NCBI GenBank assembly: GCA_015485455.1
Contig: WFTN01000599.1
Location: 1 to 9,691 of the forward strand
Direction: 5' to 3'
Length of the DNA: 9,691 bases
Source: Planctomycetota bacterium
Lineage (GTDB): Bacteria > Planctomycetota > GCA-002687715 > DRQF01
Position 1 is the stretch's first letter, and every line of letters begins with the position of its first letter. A program made the translations under genes and the position numbers. Below, piece after piece: positions 1 through 6,841 of the stretch. Below the pieces are notes generated by a model. The model was not told where the DNA came from, ran no database searches, and worked only from the letters and a program-made list of their open reading frames with translations.

Positions 1-663
1 GTGTCCAAAGGCTTCGAAGAATTGTCCTAATTCGGCATCCTTGCCGTCGCCATCAGCACACAAACCTCCGGCTTGGGCCACCTTCTTGATGTTCTTCAGG
101 TGTTTGGACATGCCACCCACTGTGGGGGCAATGGCCATGTCGTTGTCATTCAAGATGACAATGAGTTTTTCGTCCAAGAGATCACCCCAATGATTGAGGG
201 CTTCCATGGACATACCATTGAAAACAGAACCGTCGCCAATGATAGCAACAGCATATTTGCCTGTGCCCCGATTGCCACGAGCTTGACCGAGTGCTGTTGA
301 GATGGAGGAACCTGCATGGGCCCACAACCACCAGTCATAGGGGCTTTCCGCTGGGCGGGTATACCCTGCGGGGCCGCCTTTGGTACGAATGTTGTCGTAG
401 AGGTCGTTGCGGCCCGTGAGCAGTTTGTGGGGATAGCACTGGTGGGAGACGTCTAAGACGAATTGATCTTGGCTGAAGTCGAAGACGCGATGCAAAGCGA
501 TGGTCAAATCAGTGATGCCAAGGCCCGCCCCGAAGTGGCCGCCATTGATGGGCATGACTTCGACGATGCGATCGCGGATTTCATCCGCCAATTGAGGCAA
601 AGCTTCTAAAGGGAGCTTCTTGACGTCTTCAGCGGATTTAATCTGGTCAAGTAATTTACTCAT
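1..663 (-). CDS. dxs: 1-deoxy-D-xylulose-5-phosphate synthase, N-terminal part (cut by window edge)
   Basis: The first 221 codons of a Dxs-type, thiamine-diphosphate-dependent enzyme, which condenses pyruvate and glyceraldehyde 3-phosphate to DXP, the entry step of the cytosolic MEP isoprenoid pathway. Visible family motifs: GGHFGAGLG (about 41-49), SHQCYPHKLLTGR (73-85), AHAGSSIS (115-122), the ThDP/Mg motif starting GDGS (143) and ending NDN (172-174), then a motif like FFEAFG near 215. The ATG at 663 follows the ispH stop by 7 nt, with a GAG-containing ribosome site inside the ispH end, so the two genes are probably co-transcribed. Several positions differ from classical Dxs (GDGS not GDGA; SHQ not GHQ), and the stretch between NDN and FFEAFG is about 40 residues against roughly 65 in E. 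coli. It is thus a divergent Dxs; another transketolase-like enzyme is possible but less likely. The C-terminal two thirds lie outside the window. Confidence 0.85.
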   Translation of the reverse strand, partial: MSKLLDQIKSAEDVKKLPLEALPQLADEIRDRIVEVMPINGGHFGAGLGITDLTIALHRVFDFSQDQFVLDVSHQCYPHKLLTGRNDLYDNIRTKGGPAGYTRPAESPYDWWLWAHAGSSISTALGQARGNRGTGKYAVAIIGDGSVFNGMSMEALNHWGDLLDEKLIVILNDNDMAIAPTVGGMSKHLKNIKKVAQAGGLCADGDGKDAELGQFFEAFGH

Positions 664-670
664 TTTGGGC

Positions 671-1615
671 TCACTCTTCATGGGACAGTGCCGAATCTCT
701 CAGCTCTGGGGGCATGGCGAATTCAACGTCTTCTTCAGCATAGACAACTGTTTCCGTGTCGTCGTAACCTAAAGCAGCTAATCGGGTCAATAATTCTTGG
801 ACCAAGCTTTCGGGGGCGGAAGCTCCGGCACTCACACCAACGGATTTGGCACCGTCGAGCCAACTTGGGTCCAGTTCGTCGGCGGTGGCAATGAGGTAGG
901 CATTGCGCCCGGCCCCTTCTGCTACCTCTTTTAGACGTAGGGAGTTAGACGAATTTGATGCTCCCAAAATAAGGAAGATGTCGGAAGTGGGTACCATCAT
1001 CTTGATAGCCCGTTGCCGATTTTGAGTGGCGTAGCAGATGTCGTCCTTGGTTGGAATCCGGACTTGGGGGTAGCGGGCCTTGACGGCGGCGGTGATGTGG
1101 GCCGTATCGTCCATGGACAAGGTGGTCTGTGTGACCAAGGCCAAGGCCTGATCTTGGGGGAAGTCAAGCTTGGCCACGTCCTCGATGGTCTCTACCAAAT
1201 GGGTACGCTCTGGGGCCTCGCCCATGGTGCCTTCGACTTCCTCGTGGCCCGCATGGCCGATCAGGATGATTTCTGTGCCATTATTGACGTTGGCAAGGAC
1301 CTCAATGTGAACTTTCGCTACCAAGGGACAAGTGGCATCAATGACTCGGAGGTTTCTCTTCTTGGCATCTTCACGAACGGCAGGAGAGACGCCATGGGCA
1401 CTGTAGATGGTGACGGCCCCTTCTGGCACTTCATCCAATTCATTGACAAAGATCGCCCCCTTGGGCTTCAATCCGTCAACAACAGTCCGATTGTGGACGA
1501 TTTCCTTGCGCACATAAACGGGGGCACCAAATCGTTCTAATGCCAACTCGACGATACGAATTGCACGCTCAACGCCAGCACAAAAACCCCGAGGCTCTGC
1601 CAAATTCACTTTCAT
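671..1615 (-). CDS. ispH: 4-hydroxy-3-methylbut-2-enyl diphosphate reductase
   Basis: IspH (LytB), the [4Fe-4S] enzyme that reductively converts HMBPP to IPP and DMAPP, the last MEP step. The 314-residue length matches the family. All three cluster cysteines are present: C12 in GFCAGV, C96 in DATCP, and C194 in ICYATQNRQ. Substrate residues also sit where expected: H41 (IVHN), H74 (SAHGV), H124 and E126 (GHAGHEEVEG), the TQTTLS segment near 162-167 and the SSNSLRL segment. The ATG at 1615 puts GFCAGV at the usual position; only a weak GGGA lies upstream. dxs follows after 7 nt. The gene is transcribed away from shc, and a candidate promoter and a perfect inverted repeat lie just upstream. I see no anomalies; identity is near certain. 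Confidence 0.97.
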   Translation of the reverse strand: MKVNLAEPRGFCAGVERAIRIVELALERFGAPVYVRKEIVHNRTVVDGLKPKGAIFVNELDEVPEGAVTIYSAHGVSPAVREDAKKRNLRVIDATCPLVAKVHIEVLANVNNGTEIILIGHAGHEEVEGTMGEAPERTHLVETIEDVAKLDFPQDQALALVTQTTLSMDDTAHITAAVKARYPQVRIPTKDDICYATQNRQRAIKMMVPTSDIFLILGASNSSNSLRLKEVAEGAGRNAYLIATADELDPSWLDGAKSVGVSAGASAPESLVQELLTRLAALGYDDTETVVYAEEDVEFAMPPELRDSALSHEE

Positions 1616-1654
1616 CGACCATGTCCCATCTGCTGTTTTTCGGATGACCCATCA

Positions 1655-1679
1655 TAAGTCGTTTTTCTTGAACGACTTA
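1655..1679. repeat. Perfect 9-bp inverted repeat in the ispH leader (candidate operator)
   Basis: TAAGTCGTT (1655-1663) and AACGACTTA (1671-1679) are exact reverse complements separated by 7 nt. The element lies 40-64 bases upstream of the ispH start and directly downstream of a -10-like hexamer, so it would cover the transcription start and first bases of the ispH message. It could bind a dimeric repressor as DNA, or fold as a 5' hairpin in RNA. There is no T-tract suggesting a terminator for ispH, and on the plus strand no gene ends here. The symmetry is seen directly; the regulatory role is inference. Confidence 0.55.
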
Positions 1680-1708
1680 ATAATATTGGGGTCATTCTCG
1701 CCCGTCGA
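1680..1708 (-). promoter_or_regulatory. Candidate sigma-70-type promoter for ispH-dxs
   Basis: On the minus strand, TCGACG (1708-1703, 4 of 6 to the -35 consensus) is followed after exactly 17 nt by TATTAT (1685-1680, 5 of 6 to the -10 consensus). The predicted start of transcription is near 1672, inside the inverted repeat, leaving a leader of about 57 nt before the ispH ATG. Supported only by consensus and spacing. Confidence 0.4.
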
Positions 1709-1899
1709 CGCACAAGGGACGACCGCGAACTCAAGAAATAGCCTCCTCAGGCCATGAGTTCAAGTCTTGTCTGAGGAAGGGAGAAGCAACGCCGATTTCT
1801 TTCTCTCGCTATTTTCTGTCCTGAGCACTCCTTCTCTGCTTCCTTGCAATCAGTGGGGCAAATGCTAAATCTCAAGACTCGAAAAATCGCTCAAATTGC

Positions 1900-1929
1900 T
1901 TGTTAGTCAACAGAGTGAAAATCTATACA
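1900..1929 (+). promoter_or_regulatory. Candidate promoter for shc
   Basis: TTGTTA (1900-1905) and TATACA (1924-1929) are separated by 18 nt and sit about 85 bases before the shc start, in the most AT-rich part of the divergent region. An additional -10-like TAGAAT occurs at 1938-1943 without a convincing -35. Weak, consensus-based call. Confidence 0.3.
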
Positions 1930-2014
1930 GGACTTCTTAGAATCTTCAAAGTTGGCACCGCCCCTATTCGTATATGAGGCCAAGCGGATGATCTAATCAC
2001 GAGTGCGGGAATTC

Positions 2015-4000
2015 ATGGCTGATTCGGAAAATATCATCGAAGACTCAAATGAAGAGACCAGGCTCCCGGAGTTGGTCATCGATCGGGCGGTGAATGCCTT
2101 GGTTGATCTTCAGAATCATGATGGACATTGGGTTGGGGAGTTGGAAGGGGACACCATCTTGTCCTCAGAATACATCCTGTGTCTTTATTTCATGGGTTGG
2201 GAAGAGCGGGACAAGAAAGAGATCGAGCAATGTCTCAATTTCTTGCGTCGCCAGCAGAATGACGAAGGGGGCTTCTCTCTTTACCCTGGGGGCCCGTCAG
2301 ACGTCAGTGCTAGCGTCAAAGCGTATTTCGTTTTGAAGCTCTTCCACGACGATCCGGAAGCGCCTCACATGGTGAAGGCGCGCAAGAAAATCTTGCGGCT
2401 CGGAGGTATTGACGCCTGTAATACCTTCACAAAAATCACCCTCGCTCTATTCGGCCAAGTCGAATGGCGGGAATGTCCGGCGGTTCCTCCTGAACTTATT
2501 CTTTTTCCAAGGTGGTTCCCTCTCAACATCTATGAAATGTCGAGTTGGTCTCGGACTATTGTCATTCCCCTGTCGATCATTTGGGCAAAGAAGCCTCTGC
2601 GGCAGGCTCCGGATCATGCCTCCATCAGTGAATTGAGAATTCCTTTGGATGTGGCACCGGAGTACCAAAGGATGATTGTGGAGGGGACTTCTAAGACCTG
2701 GCAATTGTTCTTCAATTCAATCGATAAGGCTGCGAAAATTGCCGAGAGCTTCACAGGCAAGCTTAAAGTTCGCCCCCTTCGGAAAATGGCTATTGCCCGG
2801 GCGATGGAGTGGATTAAGAGTCGCTTCGAAGATAGTGATGGGCTGGGCGGAATCTTCCCGCCAATTGCCAACTCTCTCATCGTGTTTCGGCACTTGGGTG
2901 TTCCGGATGATGATCCCCATTTTCAGATGGCCGAACGATCGCTCAAGGGCCTTCGCGTCCACGGGGATGATGACGAAATTCGCATTCAACCCTGCCATTC
3001 TCCCGTGTGGGACACAGCGATCGCTGTGAATTCCCTGGTCCTGGCTGGAGACACCACCAAGGAGTCCGTGGCTAGCGCTTCCAAATGGTTATTGGCTCGA
3101 GAAGTGCGCAATCATGGCGATTGGTCCAATAAGGTTCGGGATATCGAACCCACCGGTTGGTATTTCGAATATGCCAATGAACACTACCCGGACGTCGACG
3201 ACACCATCATGGTGATGATGGCTCTGAAGCGAGCTGGCTGTGTTGAGGCGAAACCTGCCTTAGGCCGTGCGATGAAATGGGTGCGGGCCATGCAATCTCG
3301 TGACGGCGGCTGGGGAGCCTTCGATCGAGATAACAACCTTCAGGTCCTGACGAATGTGCCTTTTGCTGATCACAACGCCATGTTGGATCCGCCGACCTCG
3401 GATATCACCGCTAGAACTCTAGAAATGATGGGGCTCTTTGGTATTGGATTGGATGACCCCCAAGTGGGCCCGGCCATCAGGTTCATCAAAGAAGACCAAG
3501 AGCCAGAAGGTTGCTGGTACGGTCGTTGGGGGGTCAATTATATCTATGGCACCTGGCAAGTTCTGCGGGGCCTCTTCGAAATTGGCTGCAACATGAACGA
3601 AACCTGGATTCAACGGGGTGCCAATTGGCTTGAGTCCATCCAGAATCCAGACGGCGGCTTTGGTGAGAGTATTGCCTCTTACGATGATCCAAGTTTGAAG
3701 GGCATTGGTCCCAGCACCCCCAGTCAAACCGCTTGGGCACTCATGGGGCTCTTGGCAGTGGGGCGCGCCAGCGGGAAGGCTGCTCATCGTGCCATCGATT
3801 ACCTATGTCAAACTCAGCTTGCTGATGGCACTTGGGAAGAAGAATTTTGGACGGGTACAGGATTTCCCAAGGTGTTCTACCTGCGCTACTACCTCTACCG
3901 TCTCTACTTCCCCATCGCTGCTATGGCGATGTGGCGGGATGCGATTGTTGACGACTCTACGGATCGAGGACGGGCTGCCAGGAAAGAAGCCACCATGTAG
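2015..4000 (+). CDS. shc: Squalene-hopene cyclase
   Basis: Shc (HpnF) cyclises squalene to pentacyclic hopene and diplopterol; family members are monotopic membrane proteins. The 661-residue product carries the catalytic DxDD motif as DVDD at 393-396, the acid that protonates squalene. Repeated QW motifs (QxxxGxW/F) run through it: QNHDGHW (33), QNDEGGF (81), QSRDGGW (427), QEPEGCW (495), QNPDGGF (543) and QLADGTW (601). WGVNYIYGTW (about 504) and the conserved C-terminal segment GTGFPKVFYLRYYLYRLYFP are diagnostic of bacterial SHC rather than of oxidosqualene cyclase. I chose the ATG at 2015 because a GGGA lies just upstream; a GTG at 2003 in the same frame would add four residues and cannot be excluded. 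hpnG follows after 27 nt on the same strand. The gene is intact, and length and motifs are ordinary for the family. Confidence 0.96.
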   Translation: MADSENIIEDSNEETRLPELVIDRAVNALVDLQNHDGHWVGELEGDTILSSEYILCLYFMGWEERDKKEIEQCLNFLRRQQNDEGGFSLYPGGPSDVSASVKAYFVLKLFHDDPEAPHMVKARKKILRLGGIDACNTFTKITLALFGQVEWRECPAVPPELILFPRWFPLNIYEMSSWSRTIVIPLSIIWAKKPLRQAPDHASISELRIPLDVAPEYQRMIVEGTSKTWQLFFNSIDKAAKIAESFTGKLKVRPLRKMAIARAMEWIKSRFEDSDGLGGIFPPIANSLIVFRHLGVPDDDPHFQMAERSLKGLRVHGDDDEIRIQPCHSPVWDTAIAVNSLVLAGDTTKESVASASKWLLAREVRNHGDWSNKVRDIEPTGWYFEYANEHYPDVDDTIMVMMALKRAGCVEAKPALGRAMKWVRAMQSRDGGWGAFDRDNNLQVLTNVPFADHNAMLDPPTSDITARTLEMMGLFGIGLDDPQVGPAIRFIKEDQEPEGCWYGRWGVNYIYGTWQVLRGLFEIGCNMNETWIQRGANWLESIQNPDGGFGESIASYDDPSLKGIGPSTPSQTAWALMGLLAVGRASGKAAHRAIDYLCQTQLADGTWEEEFWTGTGFPKVFYLRYYLYRLYFPIAAMAMWRDAIVDDSTDRGRAARKEATM

Positions 4001-4015
4001 GGAGGTTCGCTCCCT
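3999..4015 (+). promoter_or_regulatory. Small stem-loop over the shc stop codon and a GGAGG
   Basis: AGGGAG (3999-4004) pairs with CTCCCT (4010-4015) around a GTTCG loop. It contains the last bases of the shc stop codon and the only strong GGAGG between shc and hpnG. That GGAGG is about 22 nt from the hpnG ATG, too far for direct use as a ribosome site unless the RNA folds. No T-tract follows, so a terminator is unlikely. It may modulate coupling between the two genes. Confidence 0.3.
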
Positions 4016-4027
4016 CATTTCAGAATC

Positions 4028-4729
4028 ATGGCGATTTCAACATCAACCAAAAGACCACTGATCTTGTTCGCCATAAAAGAGGAAGTCCTTCCTTTTCGCC
4101 TCTTGGCCAAGAATCATGACTGGCGCATTCGGCCCCAGAAGGACGGTTTCATCCTTGAAAAAGGAAACTCCATCTTTGAAGTCCTCGTCTGTGGTCCGGG
4201 GCGCATCAACGTCAAAGAGGCACTGGCCAACAGACGTCCATCTCAGATCATCAACCCAGGTTTCGCTGGGTCCATCAATCCCGCATTTGGCAAAGGGGAT
4301 GTGGTAAGAGTGTCCAGTATTCGCAGTGGCAGCTGCGTTTGCCCTGTGGATGACTGCGAGTATCCAGACTTGTCGTCCCTTAATCCGGCTCGTTTGGTTA
4401 CGGCTCCGGCTCCCTTAGGTGCCCAGGACAAGATGACGATGCATAAGGATGACGCAGGGGACTTGGTGGATATGGAGTCCTTTCATGTTCAGAGTTTTTG
4501 CCGAGAACAGGCCATTCCCTATTGCGGGATACGAGCGGTGAGTGACAGCTTAGAAGACGAACTGCCTGATGTTGTTAAAAACAGTTTTGATGGCCGCCGA
4601 TTCAAGCTTGGCCAAATCATCCGGGCCGCGATCTTCAGTCGCTCAACTCGGGGGCAGCTCTTACAGTTGCGCAAGGACAGCCAAGAAGCGGCAGAAGCCT
4701 TAGGGCGAGCTTTGCTGGCGAACCTCTGA
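4028..4729 (+). CDS. hpnG: Nucleoside phosphorylase-like hopanoid protein HpnG
   Basis: A 233-residue member of the purine nucleoside phosphorylase / MTA-SAH nucleosidase superfamily. Visible motifs are CGPGRIN (55-61), GFAGSINP (78-85) followed by GDVV (90-93), VDMES (147-151), which in this superfamily contacts the ribose, and RAVSD (169-173) ending in the aspartate that usually contacts the base. HpnG removes adenine from adenosylhopane, giving ribosylhopane or its phosphate on the way to C35 hopanoids such as bacteriohopanetetrol. The HpnG assignment rests on its place directly behind shc; by sequence alone it could be another nucleosidase. Three cysteines at 103, 105 and 110 are an unusual local cluster. 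No good ribosome site sits just before the ATG, so it may depend on translation of shc. Its stop codon is 2 nt from the opposing methyltransferase stop. HpnH, the partner that makes adenosylhopane, is not in the window. Confidence 0.8.
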   Translation: MAISTSTKRPLILFAIKEEVLPFRLLAKNHDWRIRPQKDGFILEKGNSIFEVLVCGPGRINVKEALANRRPSQIINPGFAGSINPAFGKGDVVRVSSIRSGSCVCPVDDCEYPDLSSLNPARLVTAPAPLGAQDKMTMHKDDAGDLVDMESFHVQSFCREQAIPYCGIRAVSDSLEDELPDVVKNSFDGRRFKLGQIIRAAIFSRSTRGQLLQLRKDSQEAAEALGRALLANL

Positions 4730-4731
4730 CT

Positions 4732-5379
4732 TCAAGAACGGATGCGGCACAAGAGGGCTACGATCGGCGAGATAAGCCTTTGCTTGTGGCAGATCCGAAC
4801 TACATCCAAGTCTGCGGCCGCCACATCCTTCAATATCTCCTCCAGGGGAGTGAAGAAGCGTGTGGGGGCTTTGGATTTCGATGAACCTCGAAAACTCTTC
4901 CAGTTTCCTGTGCGCCAAGTTGAAAAGGCGACATAATCCTTTGAAACTCGCCTGAAACTCTTCAGGATTTCTTGTCGATCATCAGCTTGGGGGAAATGGT
5001 GCAGAAGGCGGCTGCAAAATACCAAATCGAAAGAATCGTCAGCAAAGGGAAGAGTTTGAGCCATGGCGACCTCACATTGATTCGGCAGATACTCCGGGTG
5101 GAATTTTCTGCCGCTGGCCATCATCTCAGCGGAAGAATCAACTGCCGTGATTTGCTCAGCCAAGCCATGCAAGAAGCGCCAATATCGCCCAGCTCCAGCG
5201 GGACAGTCCAAGACTGAATTGATCTGAGGAATCTTCTGCAGAAGCCGTGCCCACATCGCCTGTTCACGGCCATCTCGAAATCGCAACTTGGTCGATTGTT
5301 CATGCTTGGCGCTGTAGTAGTCGGCGAATGTTTCGGATTTGTAGGCTTCTTCAAAGCCCTTATTTTCGTTGGCATCCAT
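4732..5379 (-). CDS. Class I SAM-dependent methyltransferase, target unknown
   Basis: A 215-residue protein with a Methyltransf_11-like Rossmann fold. Motif I is VLDCPAGAGRY (56-66), where D58 and the glycines bind the methionine part of SAM. The acidic end of strand 2 is D81 in ITAVDSS. The motif LPFADDSFDLVFCSRLLHH (110-128) is the usual post-motif that closes the SAM site. No membrane segment or signal peptide is clear, although the last 20 residues are rather hydrophobic. It starts 4 nt after the hpnE stop and has an upstream GAGG, so it is almost surely the last gene of the hpnCDE operon. It is not one of the standard hpn genes, and it lacks the radical-SAM cysteine motif expected of the hopanoid C-2 and C-3 methylases HpnP and HpnR. 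Substrates could be a hopanoid head group, a quinone, another small molecule or a protein; the sequence does not say. Confidence 0.85.
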   Translation of the reverse strand: MDANENKGFEEAYKSETFADYYSAKHEQSTKLRFRDGREQAMWARLLQKIPQINSVLDCPAGAGRYWRFLHGLAEQITAVDSSAEMMASGRKFHPEYLPNQCEVAMAQTLPFADDSFDLVFCSRLLHHFPQADDRQEILKSFRRVSKDYVAFSTWRTGNWKSFRGSSKSKAPTRFFTPLEEILKDVAAADLDVVRICHKQRLISPIVALLCRIRS

Positions 5380-5383
5380 GGTG

Positions 5384-6841
5384 CTATCTTGACCTCAATG
5401 ATTTCCCTCTAGCCAGGGTAATCGGACGTGGAACGCAGGCGAGCAATATTTTGGACAAGAAGCCCCGTGGCAAGTCGGGGATGAGAACATCACATGCCGA
5501 TCGGCCTGTGAGCAATGCCGCCGCAGTTCGTCCGGATCTCACAGCCCCCTCTAAAGTTCCTGGCCATCCAGTTTGCACCCAATCTCCTGCTAAGACACAA
5601 CCGTCTATGGCGGTGAGTTGAGAAGGCCGGGACAGCTCACTCTTGGGATTGAGGGAAAGCGTGGCCCGATTCTCCCGAACCACAAGACCCCGAACGAGCT
5701 TGGCGTCACGACTCTTGGGCAGAGCCCGGTGGATTTCTCCCAGGGCATGTTCGAGCACGCTTTTTTGACTACGGCCTGCCAAGTGGTGAGCTGCAGAGAT
5801 GACCCCCTGAATGCGTTCTTGGGCTCCCAATGCCAGGGCTTTGGGCCCGGGTTTTTCTTTCTTGAAAATCCATTCCAGCTCTGTGTCCAAAAGAGCTCCG
5901 TGGTTGATGTCCATGATTTCACGGTCGAACCAAAAATGGAGCCCGGCTATGGGCGCATGGGTGAAGGAAGCAAGAAATGCCTCGTCGACCAAGCCATGGC
6001 CGTGTTGGTCCGTAAGCAAGCAAAGGCTCTCTGGTGGCAGGGCGACAACCATGCGCTTGCACCTGATTTCCTGTCCATCGTTGAGAGTTAGGCCTTCGAC
6101 TCCCCCTGGGCCGCGGGTGACGAACTTGACCTTCGCGTGAGTTCGAACTTCTGAACCTGAATTGATGATTTTTTCATAAGCAGGCAGGGCGTAGAGCTTG
6201 TGGAGACCAACCTTGGCTACCCCCAAACGGGCAGCGGTTCGGTGAGGCAAGAAACCTTCCAAGAAGACTTGGAGCGCTGGGTTGCAGGCCGCCACCTCTA
6301 AAGATTCATTCACAGCTCCGATGACGATGGGGCGCCAGAATCGAGCGATAGTCCCTTCGGATTGACCATGCGATTGGAGCCAATCCCCGATGGTCTTGTT
6401 GGCCCAGTAGTCCAACTTTTTGCGAGTGGTGAGCATCATGGCCAAGAAAGCCCGAGCGACTTCTAGGCGCTCTCTCAACTTCAGTGGGCCGAATGTGAGA
6501 AGGGCTTGCGAGAAGTGCAATGGCGCCGGCAAGAAACTGGGGGCGAATTGGTGCCGGGACCCGTCCGGGAGAATGTAGGTGAAAGAGTCACTCCAAGTGA
6601 TTTCTTGCTCTTGGCCCAATCCTGAAAGCAGATCAATGACGTTGGTGCAACATGCCAAAAGAACATGTTGACCGTTGTCGATTTCATCGCCGCAAATGGG
6701 GTCGAAGAATGACGTGGCTCGCCCACCGAGTGCGGCTTTCTTTTCGAGTAGGATCACCTTTTCCCCTAACTCGATCAGTTTAAGGGCACTGGCAATGCCA
6801 GCTATGCCCCCGCCAATGATTGCCACTGGGTCTTTAGCCAC
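5384..6841 (-). CDS. hpnE: Hydroxysqualene dehydroxylase (FAD-dependent amine oxidase family)
   Basis: HpnE reduces hydroxysqualene to squalene with FAD, the third step of the HpnCDE route. The N-terminus shows the dinucleotide-binding site IIGGGIAG (8-15), an acidic residue at the end of the second strand (E33) and the GGRA motif (39-42) typical of the phytoene-desaturase/amine-oxidase group. NGQHVLLACC follows, and the C-terminal FAD motif LAGDWVQTGWPGTLEGAV occupies about 417-434. I place the start at the GTG at 6841, which gives 485 residues, puts the FAD motif at the usual distance and overlaps the hpnD end by 8 nt. The frame is open to 6934, but the extra 31 residues resemble no FAD-protein N-terminus and would lie wholly within hpnD. 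There is no strong ribosome site before the GTG, so translation is probably coupled to hpnD. General amine oxidases are an alternative, but the context is decisive. Confidence 0.92.
   Translation of the reverse strand: MAKDPVAIIGGGIAGIASALKLIELGEKVILLEKKAALGGRATSFFDPICGDEIDNGQHVLLACCTNVIDLLSGLGQEQEITWSDSFTYILPDGSRHQFAPSFLPAPLHFSQALLTFGPLKLRERLEVARAFLAMMLTTRKKLDYWANKTIGDWLQSHGQSEGTIARFWRPIVIGAVNESLEVAACNPALQVFLEGFLPHRTAARLGVAKVGLHKLYALPAYEKIINSGSEVRTHAKVKFVTRGPGGVEGLTLNDGQEIRCKRMVVALPPESLCLLTDQHGHGLVDEAFLASFTHAPIAGLHFWFDREIMDINHGALLDTELEWIFKKEKPGPKALALGAQERIQGVISAAHHLAGRSQKSVLEHALGEIHRALPKSRDAKLVRGLVVRENRATLSLNPKSELSRPSQLTAIDGCVLAGDWVQTGWPGTLEGAVRSGRTAAALLTGRSACDVLIPDLPRGFLSKILLACVPRPITLARGKSLRSR

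Larger units (their letters stand above)
1616..2014. other. Divergent intergenic region between ispH and shc
   Basis: About 400 bases with no credible gene. It holds the candidate ispH promoter and inverted repeat (right of the ispH start) and a candidate shc promoter near 1900-1929, listed separately. Two further interrupted palindromes are visible: GAACTCA at 1727-1733 with TGAGTTC at 1755-1761, and TCCTCAG at 1744-1750 with CTGAGGA at 1771-1777. They interlock, so they could form alternative structures, but 7-bp arms with loops of about 20 nt are also expected by chance in a region this size. I recognise no riboswitch. Confidence 0.7.

Noticed and set aside
1013..1540. Long plus-strand frame of 175 residues
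   Set aside because: It is the antisense shadow of ispH, which has all its catalytic residues in the other strand.
1951..1970. TTGGCACC sequence resembling the -24 half of a sigma-54 promoter upstream of shc
   Set aside because: The matching -12 element (TTGC) is absent at the required spacing.
2003..2014. GTG start for shc four codons upstream
   Set aside because: It is possible, but the ATG at 2015 has a better-placed GGGA and the four extra residues carry no conserved feature.
4700..5217. Possible bidirectional terminator at the hpnG/methyltransferase junction
   Set aside because: I looked for a GC-rich stem followed by T-tracts on either strand and found none.
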